Assembly: GCF_021155765.1 (NCBI RefSeq)
Contig: NC_060107.1
Span: 5,814,501-5,878,500 of the forward strand
Source of the DNA: Diprion similis
Lineage: Eukaryota > Arthropoda > Insecta > Hymenoptera > Diprionidae
Length of the DNA stretch: 64,000 nucleotides
Direction: 5' to 3'
Part shown: piece by piece, positions 24,188 to 36,305 of the stretch
Numbering within the stretch: position 1 is the first letter of the stretch
Layout: every line of letters begins with the position of its first letter
Program-made: the position numbers and the translations under genes
The notes under the pieces: generated by a model
What the model was told of the DNA's origin: nothing
Database searches by the model: none
The model's input: only the letters and a program-made list of their open reading frames with translations

Positions 24188-27100
24188 TTACGATTTAGGC
24201 AATCTATATAATCCACCAGAAAATAATAGCTGATGTTCTCTAACTTTTTTATCCAAGAAATGTCTTAATTCTGGTAAACCACATTCCACAGCGCCTGGCC
24301 CTTGCGAGGCAAACATTTTTAACATTTGATGTATTCGCTCCAAGGGCATAGAATCCAAATTCGTCAGCATTCCAACGATGTATGACCAAAATACTTGTAA
24401 TTCCTCCTCCCTCTGATCACTAGCCGAAGCCATTGCACTTTCTACTTCCTCTTCTTCAACAATTTCAGTCGTCGACCGATTTTTAGTTGCGCTTTCTTCT
24501 TGCAGTAAAAACTTATCGCTTGAGATCTCTTTCAAAACACCCTGAGATACCCAGAACGTTATTTTACGACGGAGTACAGTTGCTGGGACATGCATTGCTT
24601 CACTCAGTTCGTCGATTGTCCATTCATCTGGTGAAAGAAATATTAACATCGTTAACAAGTAACAAAATCTTCACCATTTTTGCAAACGTGTTTTAGTACT
24701 CACTTTTATTTTGAAAGTGTATGATGATTGTAGCATGGATAGGTGTGACATTCATGTTCAATTTCCTGTCTTTCAATTGTATTTCCAGGTTTACATTTCC
24801 TAAATGAGGCTTCCAGCACAGCGTTCTGTTCCCTTTAAGAGCTTCAAATGCTTTCATGTACTTGGCTAGCTGATCCTGAACAGCTTTTGGCAATTCTAAT
24901 TTCCACTCTTCCTTGAAAGGTGGCCAAAATTGAGCTGATAGAATAAGCGCAGAAGTAGGGAAAAGGTGCGCTTCAACACAGTAACTGGAATCTGACTGTA
25001 TATTCCCGTCTATTCTTTTTGAGTCGTAAACATCTTTCAGCATTACTTCACAATAGTGTAATTGATTTTCTCCAAAACGTCTTTTGAGCAATTCCAAATG
25101 ACGAATTTCTCTTTCGGTATGATAATTTAGCTGCGAAAGTAGTCTATCCGCTAATAAAGTTCGATATTCATTAACGAACAGGTCTTGACTTCCGTAAACA
25201 TTAACCAGCATGGATATAATATCCGATACTCGGCGTTGAGATGATTTGGCTGAAAATTAGGATCACACAAATATCAGGTTACATAAATATTAAACTTATG
25301 CAGTTTCTCAAAGTAAAATGCAAATCTAACTTACAAGGATCTGCATCGACTGGATCTGGCGTCCACTTTTCCCAGTCTTCATCTTCCTCATCCACCGAAC
25401 TTTCTTCCAACTGTAACGATTCACCCTTCACCAATTCATCAGCTAAGTCGCTAGGGGAATCGTCCAACAAACCGCTAACCACGCATCTTACCGTGTCTTC
25501 TCTGCTCCTCAGGTATTGCCTAGATGTGAGTATAAGATGTATTGTAATCTAGTTGAGATGTAGGTATTTAATCCCACCTGAGAGGGTGAGAGAATACAAA
25601 CTTACTTTACTGGTTGCGTAACGGTTTCTAAAAGAACCCCAGTCGGATCTAACTGTCTCAATGCTTTGATGGCTGCTATGTACGCTGTTAAAATATCAGG
25701 GGTATTCACACCTGGATGTAAAAGCCTTGTTTTCAAAGCATCTTGTAAACTTTCAACCAAAGTCTTGCGTAAATCTGTTCGTTCCAAACCAACTCGTAAG
25801 TCTTCTATTGCCGGCTGTGACTCTGGGTATTCTAAAATTTCGAAATATATTGAACTGAGTAGAAAATATTAGGGTATTTTTGCAGTTACATGATTAATCG
25901 CAATCATTGTTTCGTTACCTATAATGATGTTGAACAGCTGGTCAATCCTCGTTCGCGTATATGTTTCATAAAGGAAGTGCGACAATTTGTATTTGAATTT
26001 ATTGATTGTCTCACGCGTTTTGCTGCTCAAAGAAGGGGATTTGGAAGAACCTCCAGAATATATTCTTGTCAACCAGCTCATAACAACTGTTTCTAGCCAC
26101 TGCGGTAAAAAAAATATTGTTATTCTACGCAATAGTATTGTTTGGATGAACGATTCGATGGTTGACAAAAATTTCATTCTCTTGTAGACTTACGTTTTCC
26201 AAAAATGTCAATTGTGATACATCAAAACTGCTCTCACACGCCCTATTTACATGACTCTCAATGCGGATATGTATCAGCGAAGTCAGGACATTTCCAACTA
26301 ATCGCTCGAGCAGTTCAAGCTCGATTAATTTCCGATTTGTTTCATGAAATATGTAAACTATTGCCTGGCACTGGCAGTCGTCTATTTCCCGATTGCAACC
26401 TTTGCAGAGGCCGAGACTACCAATCGAATCATCTGCATAAAAAACAATCCTGTCATTAGATACATCCAACACAATGAGAAACAAGATAAGCTTACTCTTT
26501 TCAGTACAAAAACTGGGTCAGAATAGATCAGAAACTGATCAATAGCGCTAAAGCAAAACGTTTTGAAGTATTTGAATATTGATGAAAACAATCGATTAAA
26601 TTATTGTAAGTATGCAAAGTGCAGGCTGATTTTGTAACTCATCAATATTGAGTGGCGTGTAATACGGAACTTAACATTGTCTAATGATCGAAGTTTGGTA
26701 GTATTGGATTTAATAAAGCCAGTTGAATTCGAAATTTTCATGCTTTTTATACCAAGTGACCGCTTAATAGAGCAGAAAGAGTGAAAAGAGTAATTGCTTC
26801 TTTTTCCTTAATTTAAGTAACTCACCTTGTGGTGAGGTGTCACTATTACAAAACACATTGAATGCTATTCTATAGAAGTGTTCTATGATTATTTCATGAT
26901 CCAAGGCAAGTTGACTCAATAACGTAGCTTTAACAATAAGTTTAAACTGTCCTAAAATACTATTTTCTCCATAGAACGATTCACCAGACTCCTTTCGTTG
27001 CACAAGTTGTTCCAGTCGTTTTAACATTGGTAGGAACTCTATTAAGCTGGAATACAAGCCATCAACAGCATTTTTGAAGCATTCAAATCCATGTTGTTCA

Positions 27101-27655
27101 TTTGTTGTGTTACTAAAATTGCTCCAGAATTCTGGGGCTAGGTGTTGACGAATATAGTACTCTATACTCTGTATAACTATTTCTTCAATCCTTTCCAACA
27201 GTTTCAAATCATTCATTTGCTTGAGTATATCGTTAAACTGTTCGTCCGAACATTCGCTGAGTACCTGTATAATATTGAAATAATAGGAACGATTACTCTC
27301 CGATATTACGACAAATAATAAGTACTTTGATAAAATTTAAAACTATCTTAATTCCACCAAATAAAATATTTGCAGTCCTCGCAATTAGCCGAAGACAGCG
27401 ACATTACATGACAACAGTGTTCATTTTTGAGTTTGAAAATGGATAACGCAGATCGTAAACATAACCTTAACATAGTTGAAAATAGTGCCTAGAGATTGAC
27501 GAATCTTTTATTAGACTAGATAACTAGTGACAATACACTTCTTTAATGATAAACGGAGGGATGAGTGATTGAAATACCTTCTGTTTGAGGATCGGAAATG
27601 CATATTCGATTCTTAAGAATACGTCCTGCTTAGACGCGGCATTTGATGCCGCCAT
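24188..27655 (-). CDS. APC2: Anaphase-promoting complex subunit 2 (cullin-like scaffold)
   Basis: Cullin-homology subunit of the APC/C ubiquitin ligase; with APC11 it forms the catalytic core acting in mitotic exit. Eight exons: 27655-27578, 27264-26826, 26432-26194, 26099-25919, 25831-25606, 25519-25335, 25249-24704, 24627-24188, with matching phases (0, 1, 0, 1, 2, 1, 1), about 777 aa. Diagnostic stretches are TRLLHPGVNTPDILTAYIAA, EKWTPDPVDADP, VYGSQDLFVNEYRTLLADRL and the cullin core FGENQLHYCEVMLKDV. A C-terminal winged-helix region follows (EWTIDELSEAMHVPATVLRR to LYRLPKS). The N-terminal half aligns with vertebrate APC2 through APEFWSNF. The protein is somewhat shorter than the human one (about 820 aa). 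The shortfall lies partly before LCKGC, where a small extra exon could have been missed, although exon 2 joins exon 3 directly in phase. Confidence 0.95.
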
Positions 27656-27904
27656 ATCTACGGCTCAATGCTCGTGCAGTTTACAGGTTGCAGGCTTACT
27701 AATCGTGAATGTTTATTGTTAGTGATCTATGTCAACTCGACGGGCATTGCAAACAGCTGTAGCCTACTTCACTCCTGTGTGACAAACTTTTCATCTCAAC
27801 AACTTCAGTTTGCTTATAGTTGGAATCATCAAATCTCTCCAGAGAGATATTCCAAATTCCAACGTTCATTTGTTATGTGTTTTTGTTTTTACACACATTC
27901 CAAC
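27656..27904. promoter_or_regulatory. Shared divergent promoter region of APC2 and the GATA-like gene
   Basis: The two predicted start codons point away from each other with 249 bp between them, so both core promoters and 5' untranslated regions must fit here or just inside, unless non-coding first exons exist. No TATA box is obvious, as is usual for housekeeping bidirectional promoters. Confidence 0.5.
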
Positions 27905-30900
27905 ATGGAGTGTCTCGTCGGTAAGTTGTTTCGAATCTATATGTATTATATACTGTTAAAATAAACTTTGATAAAATTGCCTGATTCTTCTGGATTCTAA
28001 CGCGAAACAGTCGTTATGACACAAGGTTAAAATATGCACTTATAAATGCGAGAAGATTCAACGTCAAGCAATAATACGCGATGTAATAATCATGCATACG
28101 GTTATTTCGTATTGTAGATATTGTAAATCTGCGAAACGAGGAGTTCCGTACTTACCGTTTAAAAAAAAAAATAGATGCTATTGTTCAAGCATGACTATTG
28201 GAGGTTTTCTAATTCAGATTGAACACAGCTTGAACTGATTGTGAGCAATAATAAATAATGTCATTTTACCACTCAACCGTGTAGATATCAGGTCAATTAT
28301 GGGTTAATATATAGCATCATACTCGTAATATGAAATATATTTGCATGTCTACATAAAATTGACGAATGTTGAATAAAAAAAGTATACTTTTTAAGTAACA
28401 TACTCATGTTAAATTAAACGTTTAGGTAACAACTCGGAAATGATGCTTCAAACCGCCGACGAAAGTAACTACAAGTGCGATGAAAACAGGCAGTTGCATT
28501 GCCAGGAACTGATTGAATTAAACGATCAAATTGCTCAAGATAATGCTGCAAGTCACATGAACGACTATGCAATTTTACCGGCAGTTAATTTGTGTCCGAT
28601 ATGGGGCATCAGCAATTTGGAAGTAGTTGAGACTGGGCAAAGTGGATTTGTAGAGGTAAGAGCCGTGTTATTTGAAAAAACTTTGAAGTTATGCCAGAAT
28701 TCTTAAGAATTCTTCTCTATTATCAATTTATATTCACAGGTCGGCAATGTGGCAAATAGTTCTGTTCCAACATCTACCGGTAGGCCGAGAAGAAAGCCGA
28801 GACCGTATTCTCCCTCAGATCTGACTGCAGGCAGTAAGAAACAGAAGCAAAAGCCCAAAGTAATTCGAGTACAGCGAAGTAAGTGAAAAATATTAAATGG
28901 AACAAGGTCGCTCAAAGTTTTATTACGTGTGTCTAAGAAAAAATTTATACCATGTCATTTGATCCTCACCCTCACAAATCTGTGGAAACTAATCTAACAT
29001 TTAACTTTCACATTTTGAAACAGACATTTTTTTCGAAATCCCTGATAAAAAAGCTGATGCAGTTCGCTTTCCTTTATAACGAATCAACTTGTAATAGTAT
29101 TGAATTAATGTGTTCATGACATTCTCATATTCGTAGTTAATTCTTCCAACGATGTTTACATCGACAAGAGAACTGGCCTGCCATTTTCTTGCGACAAATG
29201 TGAGTCGCCGCATATTGTCGATCCAACACGATGCAGTCCGGGAAATCGGAAGCGACCACCAATGCCAAGAAAGTACATCGATCCGATTAGTGGCAGGATT
29301 ATGATGCTGTGTAATGCTTGTGGAATTGCAGCCAAGACAAATCGAAAAGATCGAACAACAAAGGTGATTCATGTACGTAATCAAATATACCAATTGCCTT
29401 TGCAACAGGCTTAATTCTGAAGTTTTGTCTTTCCAAGCAATCGTTTGATACTGAAGTACATCCAAGTTTTTTTTTAAAAGTTGGAGATTTTACGGAGGAA
29501 TAAAGGTTTAGCAGAATGATTTGGTAGAGAAAAAATTTCACTACAATAAACGTGCAACTTGTAAAGTTTTCCTATTTTTGTGTAGGATGCTGAAAAGTTG
29601 CTGCAACTTAAAACTCATTATCTTACCGAGTCAATGAACTTTGCGAAAAAGCTTTCACTTGAATGCAACGAACCAGATTTGGCGATGTTGTACTGTCCAT
29701 CATTCAGTGCAAAGGGTTGTGGTTGCATAGAGAAATATTTGTTTTCCGAAGCAAATTTAGCGACTCATGAAACACAGCTGAAAGCACTGGATCTGTTAAG
29801 CTACCATCGCAGGGCAGAAGAGTTGAACAGAAACGGCAAATTCTCCAACGCGAGTGAAGACGACTACTGCAATGTTCACTCGGAGAACGAACTCCACATT
29901 GACGAGTGTGAAGATAATTTGATTGAAGGATTTCGCAAGCCACATTACAAATGCAAAAGCAGAGACTTTGAGAAGTTTGTTCTCAATTCGAGGATCAAAT
30001 TGAGGACGGATTATGCGCTGTGTGAGAAGGCTACGCAGAAGATTTTGATATATTCCAATAATTTCTTGCACAAGGAATCAAAGACCGCACCTCAGAGGTA
30101 CCACATTATTGAATATGAATTAGATTATTAAACTGTTTTGAGTATTTTCAACACATTTCAAGGACAATTATAAAATTCTTTTGTTCGATATTTAATCGAC
30201 ATGTGTAAATTATGCTATTTTAAACTAGTTACCGATTCAATTAATCTCAATTAATCTGTTCATTTCCAGAGGACCCAGAGTGGATAAAATAATCAAAAGA
30301 ACTGCTCGTCTGAAGCCAATATCTGAAATGCATAAGGAGCATTGCTGCAGCAACGGGTGTACAAGGATAGCATTAAGCCATGTCAATCTTCTAGAAGACT
30401 GGCGGAAACGGGCATCGGTTTGTCAAAAGGATGCCAGAAGAGTAATTGCCGAAATGTTGACTCCAACGGGGGGGACAAAGGCTAATTGTTACCGTTTCAT
30501 TAAAATGGTTACTGGTAAGCAATCGACTTGTAGTGAAACTATTTCATACGCGGTATGACAAAATTATATTTTTAAATAGTTAGTAAATTAAGTAAAATAA
30601 ACGTAAAATACATACTTGCCAGGAAGCTGTGTAGCTACGATTTTCTTGGTAAATGATCACATGAAAAAAACTAAAGGAGATCGAGAGCCTCCTGAGCATG
30701 GATTGAAGAGGTATTGGCGGCGGAACTCGAAATTACACAAATCGATGCCGAAATCTGGCGAAAGCGCTTCTCCCAGTGCAAAACTACTGTCGGAATCAAC
30801 TCTGATTCCATCGGATGAAGAACTGTTATCGATGGGAACAGAGGCAGCTTCTAATTTAGTAAGAATAGTTGGTTGTTTGTTGATATTTAACAGCAAAAAC

Positions 30901-31208
30901 GTAGACAAGTATCGATTACGACAACTTTCAACACATTCACTCGTTTTTTTTGTTTGCTTCAGCTGCAAGCAAAGAAACAGCAACTGGAATATTTGCAAAA
31001 CAAGTTGCAAAAAGCTGAATCAAGGCTGAAGGCAGCTGCTGAGACAACAACGACTGTAACACAAGACATCGTGCCTCAAATTTTGGTCAATGAACTCAGG
31101 GACGGAGTACAGAACAACATTTTTATTCTTGGTCAAGATGGGGTAATTCGTCCTTGGAAGACAGATCCACAGTATGTGCACATCACTGCGACACAGGATA
31201 ATACATGA
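27905..31208 (+). CDS. Uncharacterised protein with a GATA-like zinc finger
   Basis: Eight exons: 27905-27920, 28426-28655, 28740-28878, 29137-29372, 29586-30097, 30270-30514, 30623-30858, 30963-31208. All phases agree (1, 0, 1, 0, 2, 1, 0), giving about 619 aa. Residues 147-190 hold a GATA-like finger: CDKC, a 36-residue loop with PRKYIDPISGR, then LCNACG. Classic GATA fingers have a loop of 17-20. A basic segment (RPRRKPRPYSP) precedes it. Two further Cys clusters follow: CPSFSAKGCGC, and HCCSNGC with a predicted helix (LLEDWRKRA) and a TPTGGTKANCYRFI stretch. A C-terminal coiled coil (KKQQLEYLQNKLQKAESRLKA) comes near the end. It is probably nuclear. I recognise no named family. The end of exon 4 could alternatively be at 29363 (AAG/GTGATT), also phase 0. 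The first coding exon is only 16 nt. Confidence 0.82.
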
Positions 31209-31693
31209 TTCAAGTGACAAGTTAGTGCGACAATTTATGTTTATTAATTTTTCTCAGATACATAATGCGACGTTAATCACTTCTAAGGGTAAGGATATCG
31301 CAGATGTAACCATGATCCGTAACAAATCGATACACTGACACTTGCGGCTTAATTATCCAGTCAATTTTTTTATCCCTTATCATTTTTATACTACCTATGA
31401 TATACGGGTTCTGTGTTAAAGAGTGATCGACATCTGACTCGATTTTTCTTTTGAACTCTTTTTTCCTCCTGTTACCTCTTGCTGAGATTGCAAAGAACAA
31501 TTCGTCTTCTCATGGCAAAAATGGGTAAAACTGGTGGTTAGTTTTTTAGTAATTCGCCAGAATGTGACGGTAGTTGGATCCTGATAAATGATTGGCATTT
31601 ATACGTTATGAAAGGGGATTAGCCAATATTTTTACGAGGGTTTAACTAGCCGAGTCACCAAGCTGATCAAATAGGGTTGACGGCGAAATTCTG
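31209..31693. other. Intergenic region between convergent genes
   Basis: It carries the 3' untranslated ends of the GATA-like gene and of nucleoside hydrolase copy A. No repeat or further coding sequence is recognised. Confidence 0.4.
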
Positions 31694-34600
31694 TTAGCTC
31701 AAAAGTGTCAGTAACATGGTTTTAAATTCGTCGGCATCTACGTCCTGGATCAGATTTGTGTTTGGTACTTTTTGCGTTAGGTTTGAGTAGTCGATTGCAA
31801 CCATCCCCGCGGTTAGCGATCCTTCATAAATGGCGTTCGAGTACAAGGTTTTTGATTTTGTTACGATAGTGCCGGAAGTTAGGGCGACAGCAGCAGCCAC
31901 ACCATCAGCACACTCCCAGTATTCGTTGTCAGGATTCAGCGTAACAGATTCAGCAGAATTAATTAGCCAAACCTTTAAGTTGTCGGTCTCATTCCACGAA
32001 GTTCTGAAAGCCTGGAATCAAACAAATTATCTTTATTTTCATAGGGTTAAATATTTGCTTCTTTCATCTACGGTGATCCCAAAATGTTCCCGCTTATTTT
32101 TTAGATACTACTTATCACATTGATCATAGTTGCAAAGGTGTGGACTTCACCATCGTTGTCTTGGCTCGCTCCGATGCTTCGTACGGTAGTAGAATGGCAG
32201 GCTTTGACGTCGACGCGTTAAGTACGATATAATTGGCCGCAGGATCGACTGCGAAGTTGTATTCGATTCCAGGTCGCACGTTTCCTACTCCTTCGCTGCT
32301 ACCACCCAGGATTATGAGTTGCTGAAGTTCGTCGATAAATGGTGAGTACATCCTGATTGCCATAGCGACATTTGTCAGTGGTCCCAAAGCCAGGAGCGTT
32401 ATTTCACCTTGTCAATTACAAGTAGACTTAATTTAGGTTTGTTCTAAATTTTGCATTGCACCTTGAGAATGAATGGGCCTCATTGTCTGGATCAGAAGAT
32501 ATGAAAACAGGAAAAACCATCTGAAAAATCTACAGCGGTGTTACTTGTGCCAATAATAGTAGGTAATAGAAATGAGACTGATTGTAAGCGAATTTGAGTA
32601 ACATCAACTAAGATTTCAACAATTTGAGATAAAGTTTATATATTTGGAATATTGGAAATGATTAAACTCTGGTGTTTTTCATAGGTTTTTGTTTTTTTTC
32701 TCTCTTTTCAAAACTTTTGATTAGGATCCTTAATGTGTATCCTTGATGTATTCAACGCTGTATTATAAAATAACGCGTTTACCTGGGTTTGCTTTTACAA
32801 GCTCGATCATTGCGTTCACTGCATGTTTGTCTTGAACCAAGTTTGGCGACGGAGGATCAGGATATTCAAAATCCCCAAAGCCATCTTTGCCGAAGTAATC
32901 CGTTTTTTCATCATTCAACAACAACGGTTGCTGCGAACCTTTGTAGACAGGGACCTGTTTGAAGAAAACCGTGAAAGATACTTTATATTCACACTGGAGG
33001 AAGATCGCCGGATGTATGACAAAATCTTAATGTCAATCAATGCAATTTGATGGTGCATAATATTGGATGGAACATGAAGTTCCTGATGGGGAAACGCCTA
33101 TTATTGATATTTCTGCATGATTCATTTGTCTTGGAAGTGTTCCAAAGATTTTTAGAAGCAGGTTTCTCTGGCATAAAATAATCCTTATCTATCCAATTAT
33201 TTAGATATTATTGAAAAACTTTTATGTTCCAAATATCTCCAAAAGTCCTCCATTGAAAATATATCTAATTAATTACTGCGGTAAAAATTGATCTGATTTG
33301 CATTTATTTGGTTCAATGAAACAGTTCACTTCCAACTAACAATAAATTTCATTTGATTATGGAATGAATGTTTACCTGTAACTATGAAATGAAATATTGT
33401 TCGGTTCACCGATTGAGAAAATTCTAGTTTATCTAACGAAATGAATTTATTTATCCAGGCAGTGAATCAAATATTCAATCGATTTTACCTTGCAATACAT
33501 GTTAAACTCACAGAATATATGATAAGATTCCTAAAAATGACGAAAACAAATACTAGAATTATAAACAAGAGCTTATACATCGACTTATAATTTTTAGGAT
33601 ATAAAGAAAATTTTCTTCATCACACTGGTATCAGCAGATATTCAACTTTTTGGATTTGCGCTGATATATATATCTTGATTAACAAATATAAATATCGAAT
33701 TGGCTATTTATAAAAAAAAAAACCGTTCCAACGTATTTGTAAGACGTAACTTTCCTAACAAAGGTACAAGATTTTAATCATTTTTCAAGATTAAGTAATT
33801 AGACCTCATATTAACTTAAACTTACGTCAAGTCTGTCGACGACCTTCAGGGTCTTTAGTACGTTTAGAACTACGTTGTCGACGTAGGTGTTTCCATTAAC
33901 GCATGTGATTCCCACCACGTTTGCATCACCGTAAAGTTTTTCCGATTGCAAAGCCATGAGAATGGCGATCGCATCGTCGGCACCGGCATCCGTGTCGATT
34001 AAAAGTTTTCCAACTTTCGTTATGTTTCCAGCGTCTGCAACACTAAACACAACGAAATAGACTGTAAATTAAAAAAAAAGTTTAGAAAATGTATGTACGA
34101 AACTGCAAATTATCGGAAAATCGAAGGAATCAAACTAATTTTTAGATGGAAATTTGCACGAACTCTGGAGTCTCTCGCAATCAGTATCTAATCTTGACCC
34201 GATACTCCGCATCCTAGGATTATTTTCATAGGAAATGATACTTATTATACATCAATTGATCAACGAATTTATCACGTCTTTGAACAACCCAGGACAATTC
34301 AAGTGCTGCGCAGAGAATTTATTTTTTTCGTGTTTACCTTTGACATTAGAACCGCGATGTCATCGTCACGTGTTCAACACCCGAAATAACTATTATAAGT
34401 ATGTCGTGAGTAGGAGAATATCGGTGTTATCGAACGATCAAATCGTCCAATATTGGCATTTATGCCTGACCGATATGCCCAAGTATTAAGTGTTGCCAAT
34501 ACTATGCAATTGTTGAGGTCAATGATCGCAGTTTTTATACGTATATACCTGAAAGAAAATTGAAACTAGGTGATTGCGAGACGTGCAAATGTTGTACTCT

Positions 34601-34944
34601 CGGCAGAATGGATCCCACCAACGATTGCTGGCTATCTGATTCATGGCCAATTGCGTTCGGGTATGAGAATGATAATAATAATAATAATACGTGCGATCAC
34701 CGAGGCACTAGAGTGCAAATAATGACATGGAAATTCACAGTAATTCTTCTTTCACTTACCTTGGGTATTCTAGAAGACAAGTGATCAGGGCGACTCCAAT
34801 CCCTACTCCCAGGGCTGTAGCCATTACAATTCTTATGTTCTCTGACAATGAGTGCAAAGTATCATCAGAGCTGTTATCGCTGGTTCGAAATCTACGCATT
34901 ACACCTCCAACTGACCCTATCACGGCGGTCTGAGCGTTGTACAT
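31694..34944 (-). CDS. Nucleoside hydrolase copy A, with a membrane-anchor N-terminus
   Basis: Inosine-uridine-preferring nucleoside N-ribohydrolase family: cleaves ribonucleosides to base and ribose. Exons 34944-34760, 34042-33826, 32954-32783, 32407-32151 and 32011-31694 have phases 2, 0, 1, 0 and give about 382 aa. The Ca/substrate motif DTDAGADD is at residues 78-85, followed by GITCVNGN, DGFGDFEYPDPPS, LALGPLTNVAMA, IILGGSSEG and EYNFAVDPAAN. The last exon keeps an Asp in ADGVAAAVAL, but the His of classical family members is Ala here. Exon 1 differs from the other copies: about 40 polar residues (RRFRTSDNSSDD) precede one hydrophobic helix (IVMATALGVGIGVALITCLL), which predicts a type II membrane anchor rather than a cleaved signal. 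It is the last member in transcriptional order of the tandem array. Confidence 0.9.
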
Positions 34945-36305
34945 CTGGCAGCATGGCTTATCACGCTTGATAGATGCCCTGACTGGACTAACATCCTGGG
35001 GAATTTAATCTGCGGTGGCGGAACAATGGCGCTGGGTGTACAATGCACGAGTACATGAGGATACGACGAATTTATCTCTACTGTGCCGTATATAAGCGAT
35101 ATCGCTGTACCTCCATTGGACGCCGGTTAGTTTTCCTAGCAAATGTTTCGAAACGAAGAATAAAGGTTTTTTGAATTACTCGCTACCAGGTACTTTTTGG
35201 AAATTGTTTCATTTTCTTTGTTTATTCATTCTTACTAATGGAATTGTGGACTTGATTATAGTGAACTTACGATTGTGCAGCTCTATCGCACATTATATGA
35301 ATTTGTGATGAACGGAAGTGACGTTAAACCGTATCAGTTCACCTCGCGAGACGGGCGATGTGCAGTCTTCGGCCATTGCTTTGTTTTTTGAAGTTTTGCT
35401 GTTGCAAAGAGACTTGAAGTTACAGTCCAGTCAAAATAGGGCTGAATTAAAAATATTCGGGACATTGCTGCATTTGTGTGTTCAGGGATTTTCGATCCTT
35501 AGGAACTCAAATCTGAAGTAATTTTTGAGCTGAATATCCGACGTTTTGAGAAAACAGCAAAATCTGACGTTTTCCGCGTTTTTCCCAAAAACTGATATCG
35601 ATAGATGAAAAATGACTTGACCATCGTGTAGATCGGAAAATTCTACATCGAATCATATCCTCGCATGTCGAAAATGGAGTCGGATTAACAAATGAAGAAA
35701 ATAGAAATTCTACTTATCGACGGTATCTGGGGAATTTTTGTGAAATAATTTCTTCTCAATAGCGCGAGGTCAAGTCATTTTTCATTAATCGTTATCAGTT
35801 TTTGGGGAAAACGCAAAAAAACATCATATTCTGAAAATGACTTAAGATTCGAAATCCTGAGGATGTATTACCTCTGCATACAAAAATCCAGCCATATCCT
35901 GAATATTTTTAATTTAGACCTATTTTGACTGGACTATTAACGATCGATGCTTTGACAGCGAAAAAAGCATACATTATCTACAGTATACTGAAGTAAGAAT
36001 AGCTGCGTTCGATCTATTCTTGGCACAGCAAATCATTGCTTGATACTCCGGAAAAATTTGTGTTTCGAAATCGAAAAACAACTTGCGGAGTGAAGTAACG
36101 GTTTTCCGGCGTCTGTCTTTGTAATAACCTGCGGTTCTTTTTCTCACAGGGTACTTTTTGATAGTTGGATGAAAAGAAGTAGTTGGGACCGAAATTATCG
36201 AACCATACAGAGCTTCGTCAAGTTCTCCTGACTTGTCTGTAATTTATTTGTCATTTAAAATTTGAGTAAAGATGATATTGAAATTACAACAAGGAAGTAA
36301 ATAAA
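34945..36305. other. Spacer between nucleoside hydrolase copies A and B
   Basis: It contains the promoter region of copy A, a 514-bp foldback element, and the 3' flank of copy B. No coding sequence was found. Confidence 0.5.
35423..35936. mobile_element. Foldback MITE with long inverted repeats
   Basis: The left end, CAGTCCAGTCAAAATAGG, continues into AATTAAAAATATTC. The right end is its near-perfect inverse (CCTATTTTGACTGGACTA). Internal arms also pair: CCAAAAACTGATA then GAAAAATGACTTGACC on the left recurs inverted on the right. The whole is a palindrome of about 514 bp with no coding capacity. Flanking TA-like bases suggest a Tc1/mariner-type MITE. Confidence 0.8.

Noticed and set aside
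26460..26591. Minus-strand frame reading FKTFCFSAIDQFLIYSDPVF in the APC2 intron
   Set aside because: It looked like a missing APC2 exon, but exon 2 (phase 1 end) joins exon 3 directly in frame, and splicing this segment in creates a stop or a phase clash.
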